From contig NZ_QFGA01000001.1 of assembly GCF_004369205.1 (NCBI RefSeq), positions 1,426,001-1,490,000 of the forward strand: a stretch of DNA of 64,000 bases, read 5' to 3'. A model generated the notes under the pieces. The model had not been told where the DNA came from. It ran no database searches and saw nothing but the letters and a program-made list of their open reading frames with translations. This DNA is from Pelotomaculum schinkii. GTDB taxonomy: Bacteria; Bacillota; Desulfotomaculia; Desulfotomaculales; Pelotomaculaceae. The position numbers were made by a program, and so were the translations under genes. The stretch's first letter is position 1, and every line of letters begins with the position of its first letter. Of the stretch, positions 1 to 8,350 are shown one piece after another.

Positions 1-652
1 CAGTATAAGGAGGAGTTCCTAAATCCTTTAGACGCTTTAAATGTGCTTGATTTCCACTAAGATCAATTTCCTTTTGAAGCCAGGTATGAGCTATTTCATT
101 ACCTATTGAAGGGTCAACAACCTGGCTAACAGCGATGTATGCATAATAGTCATTCGGATAATCATACGCAACTTTGCTGCCTATCTGGGTTCCCCAGGAA
201 TGACCTACCAGGTAAATCTTCTCCTTATTAAATCTTTTCTTGAGATACTGAGTTAATTCATGGGTATCACCGCAAAACTGCTCGAAAGTCATAGTTTGCT
301 CATCAAAATCAAGCGGATTGGACTTTCCGGCCCCGCGTTGATCCCATTGAACAATAATGAATTCTGACTCCAAAGCTCCATTATAATGCCGTGCTACCGG
401 CATTAGTGGAGCTCCGGGACCTCCATGCAGCCAAAGCAATACCGGATTGGAAATATCGTTTCCCCGGAGCAATATCCATTGGTCCATACCACCGATTTTT
501 GTTTTTTCCAGAGAGGCGATGCTGTTAGGCTTTATACTTCCCTTATCATCTCTAATCTTTGGAGTCCATGCGAATACTTGCTTCCATATAAATACTGCTA
601 TAAATATAATTATAATTATTCCAAAAATGATTGCTTTCTTTGATAGCATCAT
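1..652 (-). CDS. alpha/beta hydrolase, proline iminopeptidase-like, membrane-anchored (C-terminus beyond window)
   Basis: About 217 N-terminal codons are visible; the reading frame is open to the left edge, so the end is missing. Residues about 7-23 form a hydrophobic anchor rich in isoleucine. HGGPG (residues 76-80) is the oxyanion-hole motif of the prolyl-iminopeptidase branch of the alpha/beta hydrolase fold, WDQRGAGKS follows, and GHSWG near residue 150 is the nucleophile elbow with the catalytic serine. The acid and histidine of the triad lie outside the window. The start is the first of two adjacent ATGs, behind a GAGGGGG ribosome binding site. Such enzymes cleave N-terminal residues from peptides or hydrolyse esters; the substrate cannot be told. 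No neighbour suggests a pathway. Confidence 0.85.
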   Translation of the reverse strand, partial: MMLSKKAIIFGIIIIIFIAVFIWKQVFAWTPKIRDDKGSIKPNSIASLEKTKIGGMDQWILLRGNDISNPVLLWLHGGPGAPLMPVARHYNGALESEFIIVQWDQRGAGKSNPLDFDEQTMTFEQFCGDTHELTQYLKKRFNKEKIYLVGHSWGTQIGSKVAYDYPNDYYAYIAVSQVVDPSIGNEIAHTWLQKEIDLSGNQAHLKRLKDLGTPPYT

Positions 653-869
653 ATTTTCCCCCTCTAGTACGAGGTTGTTACATCTTAAATCATACCCTTA
701 CTTAGCTGTTTTTGCAAAGTATGTCAGTAATTATATAGCTTGCAATATCCTTGTCCTACCGCCATTCCCGGTAAATTGAATTGCTTTATCAAAAGGGGAA
801 CAGCTACTATAAGCCGCTCCCCCAGGTTTACACCCTTCAATTTGTCCTGTTGATAATACTCCTCGTATA

Positions 870-1217
870 CTAGTCGTCCTCACCGGGTTTTTTCATTTTC
901 GACATTATCACGGGTACCAGTTCGGCCAGCTTTTCCATAGTGCCCTTCTGCGCGAGGGAATAGATCTTTACATCATCACCCTGCATTATGATCAGAGCTG
1001 TCGGCGCGAGCTTGGCGCCGGCCCCGCCGCCGCTACCCTTGCCGGTGCCCCGGCTCGGTTCGCTGCCTTCCCCGTCGCCCAGGCCGAAGCCAAAACTGGC
1101 CGTGAGGATGGGAATAATGGTGGTGTTTCCATGAATAATCGGTTCACCTATGATCGTCTTGGTTGAAACCATGTTGTTCAGGCTGGAAAGAATAGCTTCG
1201 ACATTCTCCTTAAACAT
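870..1217 (-). CDS. ytfJ: GerW family sporulation protein (YtfJ-like)
   Basis: This 115-residue protein matches the YtfJ/GerW spore protein family: N-terminal helix, the segment GEPIIHGNTTIIPI, a glycine-rich centre (SFGFGLGDG and a Gly/Ser run at about residues 45-68) and a C-terminal segment about metal-free sheet ending in charged residues. In Bacillus the family is made in the forespore and affects germination. It overlaps the DUF2953 gene upstream by 8 bases, and this ytfI-ytfJ order is the one known from Bacillus. Unusually, the pair here sits behind an ECF sigma/anti-sigma pair with overlapping ends, so it probably shares a transcript with them. Identification is by family pattern and context; precise role here is inferred. 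Confidence 0.88.
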   Translation of the reverse strand: MFKENVEAILSSLNNMVSTKTIIGEPIIHGNTTIIPILTASFGFGLGDGEGSEPSRGTGKGSGGGAGAKLAPTALIIMQGDDVKIYSLAQKGTMEKLAELVPVIMSKMKKPGEDD

Positions 1218-1872
1218 GCTGCGCTGCCTCCTTTTTAAACTTCATCTTGTTTTTAATGACGGACAACCATATTCTTCTGACCGGCTTCTGCCAAAGTAAG
1301 GTTAAACATATGCCCAGCAGTTCCGCAGGGATAACCCTGCTCCGCAAGGCGCCTCTTAATTCAAAAACAGCTTCCGTAAAAACAGGCTGCATCTTGAGCT
1401 TGATCCTGTCCCCGTTGATCAGAGCCACCAGTCCGGCTAATAAGCCGGTAAGGGCGGGATCGTCTGCGCCGTACCGGCCGGACAGCTTCATATCCAACCT
1501 GAAAGCCCTGACCAGACGGCGCAAAAAAGCTATACCCGCCTTAAACAGTTCTCCGTCGCTCAATAATTCAATTGTTTTACGCAAGTTAAAATCATTCTTC
1601 TTTTTGACCGTTTTTTGTTTTCCAGGGCGCGGTAAGCTTTTTTCCTTCTTCCCTCCCCGCCATAGCGTCAGCCCGCCTATGCTCAGTGTAGTATTAAAAG
1701 AACCTTCCCGTACTGCGAAGCCTATCGCCGCCAGTCCGCCGGCCCACTTAAGCCTGGCCTCAATATATTTAATGTCCCCCCATTCACCCCGGCCTGTAAA
1801 GTCAAAAGGCATGATCAGCAGGAGGACTAACATGCCTGCAGCTGCTGTCATAATTACCAGGATCGGAGTCAA
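1210..1872 (-). CDS. ytfI: DUF2953 domain-containing protein (YtfI-like)
   Basis: The 220-residue protein has an N-terminal membrane helix (residues about 5-22), a segment GDIKYIEARLKWAGG, a Lys-rich linker and a C-terminal part typical of DUF2953, ending with a second hydrophobic stretch near GICLTLLW. In Bacillus the homologue YtfI lies directly before ytfJ, as here. The function is unknown; membrane location and linkage suggest a sporulation role. It overlaps the anti-sigma gene by 4 bases (start inside the stop region) and ytfJ by 8 bases, which implies translational coupling in a four-gene operon. Confidence 0.82.
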   Translation of the reverse strand: MTPILVIMTAAAGMLVLLLIMPFDFTGRGEWGDIKYIEARLKWAGGLAAIGFAVREGSFNTTLSIGGLTLWRGGKKEKSLPRPGKQKTVKKKNDFNLRKTIELLSDGELFKAGIAFLRRLVRAFRLDMKLSGRYGADDPALTGLLAGLVALINGDRIKLKMQPVFTEAVFELRGALRSRVIPAELLGICLTLLWQKPVRRIWLSVIKNKMKFKKEAAQHV

Positions 1873-2309
1873 GGCTTATCCCCCTTGGTCAAATTTCTCC
1901 GGGCAAACTGCCAGAGACTTTTGCTAAAAGAAATGGCGCCTGGTTTGTGCATTTTCGGATTGACAGTCTGGTTCAACCAGGGAATCAGACCTGCGCCGGG
2001 CAAAAAACTGGCCCCTAATAAAAACGGCTGCCAGGCCATCTCCAGCGTATCCCAAATGCCGGCGCTGTCTTTTTGTTCTCCTGCCCGGCCGCGGATGGTT
2101 GAAGTTATTACCTGTTGGCGCAGGTAAGGCAGTTCGGGAGGAGGCGCAACTGTCTCCGTTTCCGCCAATTCCAGCCAGATGAGCTTCAAGCGGGCCAGTT
2201 CCCGGCGGCAGGAACGGCAGGAGTTAAAATGCTTTTGCATTTCCTGCCTGGCAAAGTCATCCAGTTCATTATCCATATATGCTTGCAAGTTTTCCAGGTT
2301 GCAGTTCAT
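1869..2309 (-). CDS. zinc-finger anti-sigma factor (zf-HC2 type)
   Basis: The 146-residue protein begins with the anti-sigma zinc-finger fold: DNELDDFARQEM, then H27-x3-C31-x2-C34, the HxxxCxxC zinc-binding signature of ZAS/zf-HC2 domains. A moderately hydrophobic segment lies at about residues 95-113 and could be membrane-associated, but it is not a textbook transmembrane helix. It starts one base after the stop of the sigma gene, the standard arrangement for an ECF sigma and its cognate anti-sigma. It is expected to hold the sigma factor inactive until a signal arrives; that signal is unknown. Confidence 0.85.
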   Translation of the reverse strand: MNCNLENLQAYMDNELDDFARQEMQKHFNSCRSCRRELARLKLIWLELAETETVAPPPELPYLRQQVITSTIRGRAGEQKDSAGIWDTLEMAWQPFLLGASFLPGAGLIPWLNQTVNPKMHKPGAISFSKSLWQFARRNLTKGDKP

Positions 2310-2310
2310 T

Positions 2311-2883
2311 TTATCCCTCCCAGCCGTATTGCTCCGCCATACCCTGCCGCAAGCGCCGGCGGGCCCGAAATAAGTACGTTTTAACTGAACCTTCAGGCAG
2401 CCTGGTTACCTCAGCAATATCCCGGTAACTCATTCCCTCCTGGTGGCGAAGGACCAGGACCAGACGGTACAAGGCCGGCAGCCGTTCAACCATCTCCCAA
2501 AGGAGACGGCGGGTGTCCCGCCATTCCACCTCCCGGGCCGGGTCCTCAATTGCCGGCTGTACGTCAGCCAGGGTCAAGCCTTCATCAAGCGGTTGTTCGA
2601 GGGATACTCCGGCGGGCGACCGCCGGTTTAAAAAGTTGTAACATGCATTTACAGTTATCTGGCGCAGCCAGGGTTTAAAGGCCCGGTTAATTTGAAAGCC
2701 ATCCAGGCCGTGGATCACTTTAATGAAGGTTTCTTGTGTTAAGTCCAGGGCGTCTTCCCGGTTACCGGTCAGACGGTAGCATAAGCTGTAGATATAGCCC
2801 TCATACCGGGCCAGCAACTGGCGGTAACCCTCTTCCCGTCCTTCCCGGCACAAGCTGATTACCTGGTGATCATCCATATCCAA
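2311..2883 (-). CDS. ECF RNA polymerase sigma factor (sigma-W/RpoE type)
   Basis: A 190-residue sigma-70 family ECF factor. Region 2 contains DALDLTQETFIKV and FKPWLRQITVNACYNF; region 4 contains EGMSYRDIAEVTRLPEGSVK followed by RARRRLR, the helix-turn-helix that reads the -35 box. The chosen start is a TTG at 2883 because GGAAGGGGGG lies 7 bases before it; an ATG two codons later is the alternative. The open frame extends upstream to 2961 but without a ribosome binding site. It heads an operon with its anti-sigma, ytfI and ytfJ. Coupling an ECF sigma to spore genes is odd, since forespore genes usually use sigma-F or sigma-G. Confidence 0.9.
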   Translation of the reverse strand: MDMDDHQVISLCREGREEGYRQLLARYEGYIYSLCYRLTGNREDALDLTQETFIKVIHGLDGFQINRAFKPWLRQITVNACYNFLNRRSPAGVSLEQPLDEGLTLADVQPAIEDPAREVEWRDTRRLLWEMVERLPALYRLVLVLRHQEGMSYRDIAEVTRLPEGSVKTYLFRARRRLRQGMAEQYGWEG

Positions 2884-3008
2884 GGGAGCGCCCCCCTTCC
2901 AACCGCTACTATCCAATACACGGGAAAAATTAAAAAGTTTCAGGATACGATAATTTTTCAAATATATTTTTTCTCTTCAAGACACTAATTATCGCTTCTG
3001 GAATTATA

Positions 3009-3042
3009 TTGACATTAACTTTTGACATCATATATAATGTCA
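3009..3042 (+). promoter_or_regulatory. hicAB promoter with overlapping palindromic operator
   Basis: TTGACA (3009-3014) and TATAAT (3033-3038) are separated by 18 bases, a near-consensus sigma-A promoter. The -10 box lies in an inverted repeat, TGACAT at 3023-3028 and ATGTCA at 3037-3042. HicB proteins with a ribbon-helix-helix domain bind palindromes in their own promoter, so this is the likely autoregulatory operator (inference). Confidence 0.75.
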
Positions 3043-3059
3043 TCGAGAGGTGATAGCTG

Positions 3060-3293
3060 TTGAGCCAGAGGCAAAAACTAATTGATAAGCTAAAAAACGC
3101 AAAAGAAGCGGACTTTGAAGATATTGACACCTTATTAAAACAGCTAGACTTCTCCCGCCGGAATGAAGGAAGTCACTACACCTATACGAAGGCGCCTAAC
3201 TACATAATTGGGATAGTTCGAAGAAGCGGAAAACCGGTGAAACGGGTATACCTTGAAAACTTAAAAGACCTTCTTGAGCGGATGGGGTTATAA
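3060..3293 (+). CDS. hicA: type II toxin HicA (mRNA interferase)
   Basis: A 77-residue HicA family toxin. HicA folds like a double-stranded RNA-binding domain and cleaves mRNA with a single histidine; here that residue is in EGSHYTYTK near residue 40, followed by GKPVKRVYLENLKDLL. The start is a TTG preceded by GAGAGGTGAT, 6 bases away. The antitoxin gene follows after 46 bases from its own ribosome binding site. Size, motif and partner agree with hicAB; gene order toxin then antitoxin is the usual one. Confidence 0.9.
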   Translation: MSQRQKLIDKLKNAKEADFEDIDTLLKQLDFSRRNEGSHYTYTKAPNYIIGIVRRSGKPVKRVYLENLKDLLERMGL

Positions 3294-3339
3294 ACCCCAT
3301 CATAAGGCTATACGAAACGAACATAGGAGTGATTCAACT

Positions 3340-3741
3340 GTGAGTAAAAGCACAAGTAATCTTACAAGTAAAGATGCCAATAAAAATCTAAATTATTACC
3401 TCAATCTTGCTTATCCTTTCACCGTAAGACCTGATCTTGATGATGGTGGTTTTGTCGTTGAATTTCCAGACCTTCGCTATTGTGTCGGTACAGGTGATAC
3501 GATAGAGGAAGCAATTAATGATTCTATGATTGCAAAAAGTGAATGGATTAAAGCAGCTTTTGAGAATCGCATAACCATACCGGAACCATCAAGCAATGAA
3601 GATTATAATGGACGTATTTCTCTAAGGATTCCAAGAAGCCTGCACAGAAAAATAGTTGAGACTGCCAAACAAGAAGGTGTTAGCGCCAATCAATTTCTAT
3701 CTCATTTGATCAGTATAGGTATGGGTAAGAAATCAATATGA
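3340..3741 (+). CDS. hicB: antitoxin HicB
   Basis: A 133-residue HicB. The N-terminal half is the degenerate RNase H-like HicB fold (FTVRPDLDDGGFVVEFPDL, CVGTGDTIEEAINDS); the C-terminal half is a ribbon-helix-helix DNA-binding segment (GRISLRIPRSLHRKIVETAK, then SANQFLSHLIS). It should neutralise HicA and repress the promoter at 3009-3042. The start is GTG at 3340 with TAGGAGTGAT just upstream; the open frame runs further upstream into hicA but has no ribosome binding site there. Confidence 0.9.
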   Translation: MSKSTSNLTSKDANKNLNYYLNLAYPFTVRPDLDDGGFVVEFPDLRYCVGTGDTIEEAINDSMIAKSEWIKAAFENRITIPEPSSNEDYNGRISLRIPRSLHRKIVETAKQEGVSANQFLSHLISIGMGKKSI

Positions 3742-3747
3742 AATATC

Positions 3748-3775
3748 AAAGCCGCTTTTTGCGGCTTTGCTTTTG
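3748..3775 (+). terminator. terminator of hicAB
   Basis: Perfect stem AAAGCCGC (3748-3755) and GCGGCTTT (3761-3768) with a T5 loop, followed by a T-rich tract, 7 bases after the hicB stop. Confidence 0.85.
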
Positions 3776-3870
3776 CTATTATTTTAAAGGCGCCCCTGGA
3801 AGTGGGCGCCAAATGGGAAGACCTGAATGGAACTATTCGGGAAATTGTAGATATCGACGCCCTAGAATCT

Positions 3871-4818
3871 TTAATCCTTAAACCACTTCTTGTAGATTAT
3901 GTCATACTGACCGTTTGCCTTAATTGTTTGCAAACCTGAATTTAATTTCTGAAGGAGTTCCGGATTGTTTTTGGATACTGCAATACCATAATCCGCAACA
4001 GCAAATTTTTCACCCGCTAATCTAAGGTCGTAACCCTGTTTGATAAAATTTGCGGCTACTGGATAATCGCTTATCACAGCTTCAACCGTACCTTCTTCCA
4101 GCCCTAAAAAGGCTTGTTCCCAACTTCCAAATGATTTCACTTTGGCATCCGGCACCTTTTTGGCGTGCTCCTCTGCCGAAGTAACACTGAGGACTCCGAT
4201 GGATTTACCTTTCAGGTCCTGTAAACTGTTGATGCTGCTGTTGTCCGGGCGGACTGCGATAATCAGTCCTGAATGAAAGTAAGGGTCTGTAAAATCCATC
4301 ACCGCTTTTCTAGCTTCAATAATAGACAAGGCAGAAACGACAGCATCTATTTGCTCGCTACGCAAGGCTGAAATTAATTGGTCAAAAGGCATATCTCTAA
4401 AGTCTACCTCCAGATCCGCTGCCTCAGCTATCGCCGCCATCATATCCAAATCAAAACCTACATATCTTCCAGCCTCATCCTGATACTCAAACGGCGGATA
4501 CGTTGCGTCTGAACCTACAATGATCTTTTGTTTCCCCGAACTTTTCTCACCGATAAATATACTTAAATTGTCTCCATCCCATTCCACCGGCCGGCCCAAT
4601 GTCTCAGCCACAAAGCGCACGGGAACGTAAGTGACGTCGTTGTACACGAAAGCCGGCTGATCCTGCTCCAGATGCTTTTCGACTCCGTTAAAGAAAAATT
4701 TGAGAGGCAAGAAATCCACTGTGATTTGCCGTTGAGAGCCGGACGCAAAACCAATTGTGCCAAAAACCAGCGCGCCAATTAAAACACCTAAGAGTAATGG
4801 AAAGACTTTTTTTATCAA
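3871..4818 (-). CDS. amino-acid-type ABC substrate-binding protein with N-terminal stalk domain
   Basis: A 315-residue exported protein. After a signal segment (KKVFPLLLGVLIGALVFG) comes a copper-amine-oxidase-N-like stalk domain (VYVPVRFVAETLG-type block: TYVPVRFVAETLG, then VEWDGDNLSIFIG), then a complete family 3 solute-binding fold (KIIVGSDATYPPFEY, GFDLDMMAAIAE, LISALRSEQIDAVVS, MDFTDPYFHSG, YGIAVSKNN, IIYKKWFKD) like cystine/glutamine-binding proteins. The signature of polar amino-acid binding suggests that ligand class. Start is TTG at 4818 behind GGAGGTG; the upstream ATG at 4842 lacks spacing. No permease or ATPase is adjacent, so it is an orphan receptor. The stalk fusion is unusual and may space the binding lobe from the membrane or wall. 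Confidence 0.88.
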   Translation of the reverse strand: MIKKVFPLLLGVLIGALVFGTIGFASGSQRQITVDFLPLKFFFNGVEKHLEQDQPAFVYNDVTYVPVRFVAETLGRPVEWDGDNLSIFIGEKSSGKQKIIVGSDATYPPFEYQDEAGRYVGFDLDMMAAIAEAADLEVDFRDMPFDQLISALRSEQIDAVVSALSIIEARKAVMDFTDPYFHSGLIIAVRPDNSSINSLQDLKGKSIGVLSVTSAEEHAKKVPDAKVKSFGSWEQAFLGLEEGTVEAVISDYPVAANFIKQGYDLRLAGEKFAVADYGIAVSKNNPELLQKLNSGLQTIKANGQYDIIYKKWFKD

Positions 4819-4976
4819 TCTAGACACCTCCAGGATAAGCATGCGACATTGGATCTTGATTACTAATATGTATACTTCCACCTTTTGCGTCAAGTTTCCT
4901 TCATGGCATTGCCATTTTTTGTGGGATAAGCGACACTTCCCCGCCCAAACATAATTTCTCAGTGCCTATACCGTAC

Positions 4977-5004
4977 AAAAAAAGAGAAACCATCACCGGT
5001 TTCT
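4977..5004 (-). terminator. terminator after the fmdE-like gene
   Basis: On the minus strand AGAAACC, six-base loop, GGTTTCT (4985-5004), then a run of seven T (4977-4983 read as A on plus). It closes the leftward ABC transporter/FmdE transcription unit. Confidence 0.8.
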
Positions 5005-5139
5005 GTCAATCCAATGATGGCATAATATACATAGCAAGCGCTGACCTCAGGTTTTTGACCTGCGGAATCATTTATCTATAAAGAATTCATCCAACCATGA
5101 GAGGATGAATGCCCCCCTGTGATAACCTGACACCCCCTG

Positions 5140-5751
5140 CTACCAGCCACGGGTGTACTGGCCGGCGCAGGGCAGGCAGACTACCCTGCCTTCTTGCAAC
5201 CTGGCGCGGGGTTCCATGACCGGCTCGCCGCATTCCGCGCAGATGAGGGTATCAAATACACGCGCCAGGGGGGGAAGCTCCACTTCTACTTGCCGGACCT
5301 CGTAAAGCTCTTCCGCCGGCATTTCGAGAATCCTCTCGGTGCGCTCCCGCTGGATTTGCCGGAAAGCCTCCCGCTCTTCCGGAGAGGCGACACCTCTGAA
5401 GTATTTGATTCTCAGTTCCTTGTGCCCGGGATGATTCCGCCAGGCCGAAGCCCTGACGGCAATACGCGCCGCCCGGCCGCTGTCGCGGCAGACAAAGGTA
5501 TATACCTGCTTGCCGTGGTCACGGTAAAGCAGGTTGCCCTTGCCCAGGCTGCAGCCGGTAAGCGCCTGGACGGCGTCTACACCGCAGGCGTCGTTTTCTA
5601 CAATAGCCACCAGTTCCTCATCAATTGCGCGGACCGCAGCCAGTTCACCCAAGGCGGCTTTGGACACCCGGTAGCCGATGGCCAGGCCGGGACAGGAGTG
5701 GCCATGAAACTCGACTGACTTTTCCCAATCATTTTTTTCTACACTCATCAT
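5140..5751 (-). CDS. FmdE family protein with C-terminal zinc ribbon
   Basis: A 203-residue protein of the FmdE family. The N-terminal block FHGHSCPGLAIGYR and the block ENDACGVDAVQALTGCSLGKGNL are the family signatures with conserved Cys and His; the C-terminus carries CAECGEP and CLPCAGQY, two CxxC knuckles of a zinc ribbon. FmdE was named from methanogen formylmethanofuran dehydrogenase operons, but many bacteria carry it without that enzyme, and its biochemical role is not settled. It is the last gene after a peptide/nickel-type ABC importer, 45 bases downstream, so it may handle the imported metal or metallophore (inference). Start ATG follows AAGGAGTG. Confidence 0.85.
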   Translation of the reverse strand: MMSVEKNDWEKSVEFHGHSCPGLAIGYRVSKAALGELAAVRAIDEELVAIVENDACGVDAVQALTGCSLGKGNLLYRDHGKQVYTFVCRDSGRAARIAVRASAWRNHPGHKELRIKYFRGVASPEEREAFRQIQRERTERILEMPAEELYEVRQVEVELPPLARVFDTLICAECGEPVMEPRARLQEGRVVCLPCAGQYTRGW

Positions 5752-5796
5752 TTCATCACTCCTTTACCGATTATAATTTTGGTTGTCTCAAAACTA

Positions 5797-7509
5797 TCAT
5801 ACACAGGGCAAAGCCTCCCATCCGGCGCCGGACGGACTTTTCTTAAGCTGTTCCACAGCAGCCTGACCAGGCATGGCTGCCAGCAGGTTTCTGGTATATT
5901 CGCTGCGCGGATTTCTTAAAACTTGAGCGCATGGGCCTTCCTCGACGATCCTGCCTTGCTGTATTACCGCCAGCCTGTCGCTCACTTTCCTGGCCAGAGC
6001 CAGGTCGTGGGTTATCAACAAGATGGCCACCCCCTTTCTTTCCTGCAGGTTCAACAAAAGCTTGAGTATTTTGGCCTGTACGCTGGGATCCAGCGCCGAA
6101 GTGGGCTCATCGGCGATCAGCACTTTCGGGTTTAAAACCAGCGCCCTGGCGATCGCCACCCGCTGGATCTCGCCGCCGCTTAATTGGTGTGGATATTTAC
6201 GCAAAAACAGATCGTCCGACGGCAGTTCCACATCATTCAACACACCTTTGACCTGTGCCAGTTTCTCTTCTTCTGTGTTCCTCCTGTTTATATCCAGAGG
6301 TTCCTTAACCGCCTGCAAGACATTCATACGGTGGTTGATGGACTCTCCGGGGTTTTGAAAAACCATCTGCACCCTTTCGTGGCTCCTGACATTTTTGGCT
6401 TTTTCACCCCCGCAATCCAGCAGGATCTGTCCCTCGTCGGCTTTTATCAGACCTATCACGGTTTTTGCCAGCGTGGTTTTCCCCGAACCGCTCTCCCCCA
6501 CTAGAGCCAGTGTTTCTCCCTCGCAAAGAGTCAGCTCGATGCCCTGCAGAGCCATGTGGGAGCCGAACGACTTGCTCAATTTTTTAATCTCCAGCAAGGG
6601 TACGATACCGCCCCGGTGGCAGGCTATCTGACGGCCGCCAGCATTTACCAGGGGCGGTACTTCGCTGCCGCACACAGCAGCCTTCTGGGTACAGCGCGGG
6701 TGAAACGCGCAGCCGGCAGCCTCGTGCGACAACCTCCCCGGGATCCCTTGCAGGTCCTTGGTTGTATCCATACCTGGATACGAACGCAGCAGCGCCCTGG
6801 TATACGGGTGGCGCGGATTGGCCAGTAATTCCCCGGTAACGCCGGCCTCAACAATCCTGCCTCCGTACAAAACCGCCATTTTATTGGTGAGTCTGGCCGC
6901 CGTGGCAATATCGTGGGTAATCACCAGGGAAATCTTGTCTAAAGTAATCTTTTTAAGCAAAGTAATGATATGCGCCTTTGTCAGAGCATCCAGAGAGGCT
7001 GTGGGTTCGTCAAAAATCAGGACATCCGGGTTGTTGGACAGAGCCAGGGCTATCAGCGCCCTTTGTTTTTCCCCACCACTAAGGTGGTGAGGGTAAGACC
7101 GGGCCTGGCGCTGTTCAAGGCCCACCGTGGCAAGCAGCTCAAGAGCCCTGTTGCAGGCAGCGGCCCTCTCCCACAAACTGTGGATTTCCAGTGACTCGAC
7201 AATCTGGCTGGCGACAGTATAAAGCGGGTTCAGGGCGTCTTCAACATTTTGAAAAACCATGGCCACCTCTTTGCCCCGCATGCGGCGGCGCTCCTCTTCC
7301 GGGCAGGTCAGAATATTCCTTTCATTGAGGATAACAGCGCCTGAGCAGCGCCCTTCCACCAGGCCGAGGATGCTTAAGCCCAGGGTTGTCTTGCCGGCGC
7401 CCGACTCACCGATTACAGCCAACACGTCTCCCCTGCGCAGCTCAAAACTCACACCGTTTATAACGGGTAAGCCGTCATAAGAAACCTCCAAATTTTTAAC
7501 TTCCAGCAT
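5797..7509 (-). CDS. fused double ATPase of peptide/nickel ABC importer (DppD-DppF type)
   Basis: A 570-residue protein with two complete ABC ATPase domains. First half: Walker A GESGAGKTT near residue 35, signature LSGGEKQR, Walker B VLIFDEPTASLD, then the oligopeptide/dipeptide C-terminal motif (PYTRALLRSYP) with a Cys-containing tail (HPRCTQKAAVC). Second half: GESGSGKTT, LSGGEIQR, VLIADEPTSALD. Separate dppD and dppF genes are the norm, so this is a fusion as also seen in some nickel/peptide systems. The ATG start overlaps the permease gene by 14 bases. It powers the importer encoded by the two preceding permeases. Confidence 0.93.
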   Translation of the reverse strand: MLEVKNLEVSYDGLPVINGVSFELRRGDVLAVIGESGAGKTTLGLSILGLVEGRCSGAVILNERNILTCPEEERRRMRGKEVAMVFQNVEDALNPLYTVASQIVESLEIHSLWERAAACNRALELLATVGLEQRQARSYPHHLSGGEKQRALIALALSNNPDVLIFDEPTASLDALTKAHIITLLKKITLDKISLVITHDIATAARLTNKMAVLYGGRIVEAGVTGELLANPRHPYTRALLRSYPGMDTTKDLQGIPGRLSHEAAGCAFHPRCTQKAAVCGSEVPPLVNAGGRQIACHRGGIVPLLEIKKLSKSFGSHMALQGIELTLCEGETLALVGESGSGKTTLAKTVIGLIKADEGQILLDCGGEKAKNVRSHERVQMVFQNPGESINHRMNVLQAVKEPLDINRRNTEEEKLAQVKGVLNDVELPSDDLFLRKYPHQLSGGEIQRVAIARALVLNPKVLIADEPTSALDPSVQAKILKLLLNLQERKGVAILLITHDLALARKVSDRLAVIQQGRIVEEGPCAQVLRNPRSEYTRNLLAAMPGQAAVEQLKKSPSGAGWEALPCV

Positions 7510-8350
7510 GCTTAACCTCTCTTCGCAAACGGGGGTTCAGGTATGTTTCAAGCGCAAAACCAGTAAAAGTGAAACCGGTTACAGTGATGGACAGAAACAA
7601 TCCCGCAGGCAGCAGCCACCACTTCCAGGCGTCCAGGTAGACAAATTTAAGGGCCTGCTGCATCATCTTGCCCCAGCTGATCATAGACGGATCGCTGACA
7701 CCCAGAAAAGATAGTCCCGCTTCCATAAACATGGCCCGGCGGATGTCCTGGATGATTACAGCCACCAGCACCGGCCCCAAATCCGGCACGATGTGGCGAA
7801 ACAACAGGTGGCTCCAGGAGGCTCCGAAAGTGCGGGCCGCCGAAACGGACATCTTTTCTTTAAGGGAAAGGGTTTGCGCCCGTACCACTCTCGCCCCGCC
7901 CGGCCAGAGCAGGGCCGAGAGCAGGACCACCAGCAGCATCGTGTTCGGCCTTAAGTAAGCCGCCGCCAGAATAACCACAATGACCGGCGGGATAATAATA
8001 AGAGCGTCCGCCAGCCGCATCAGGACCCGGTCATAGAGGCTGCCGCAAAGGGCGGCCGTACCGCCGGCGACAATGCTCAGCATAGTTGAAAGCAGGCCCA
8101 CACCGCAGCCTACGGCAAGCGACGTGCGCGCTCCATAAAGCAGGTGCGTCCAGATGTCCTGCCCCACGTCGTTGGTCCCCAGCCAGTGCCGCAGCGAGGG
8201 CGGGCTGAAGACAGGCCCCGCATAACCGGACGGCTGATAGGAGGTCAGAAGCGGGGCAAAAACGCCCATGGCCACGACCAGAACAATCAACGTGACACCG
8301 CCGCGGCCCAGGCTGTCTTGTTTGATTTCCTGCCAGTAGTTAATGTGCAT
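7496..8350 (-). CDS. ABC permease, DppC/NikC type
   Basis: A 284-residue inner permease subunit with about six membrane segments. The N-terminal segment (GVTLIVLVVAMGVFAPLL), the motif HWLGTNDVGQDIWTHLLYGARTSL and the coupling-helix region SVSAARTFGASWSHLLFRHIVPDL are typical of DppC/OppC/NikC. Start ATG at 8350 follows GAGGG; the longer frame upstream overlaps the dppB-like gene too far. It overlaps the preceding permease gene by 11 bases and the following ATPase by 14 bases, so the three are translationally coupled. Confidence 0.93.
   Translation of the reverse strand: MHINYWQEIKQDSLGRGGVTLIVLVVAMGVFAPLLTSYQPSGYAGPVFSPPSLRHWLGTNDVGQDIWTHLLYGARTSLAVGCGVGLLSTMLSIVAGGTAALCGSLYDRVLMRLADALIIIPPVIVVILAAAYLRPNTMLLVVLLSALLWPGGARVVRAQTLSLKEKMSVSAARTFGASWSHLLFRHIVPDLGPVLVAVIIQDIRRAMFMEAGLSFLGVSDPSMISWGKMMQQALKFVYLDAWKWWLLPAGLFLSITVTGFTFTGFALETYLNPRLRREVKHAGS

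Noticed and set aside
1247-1927. 226-codon plus-strand ORF
   Set aside because: It is antisense to ytfI with no family signal and unusual composition; the minus-strand genes explain the sequence.
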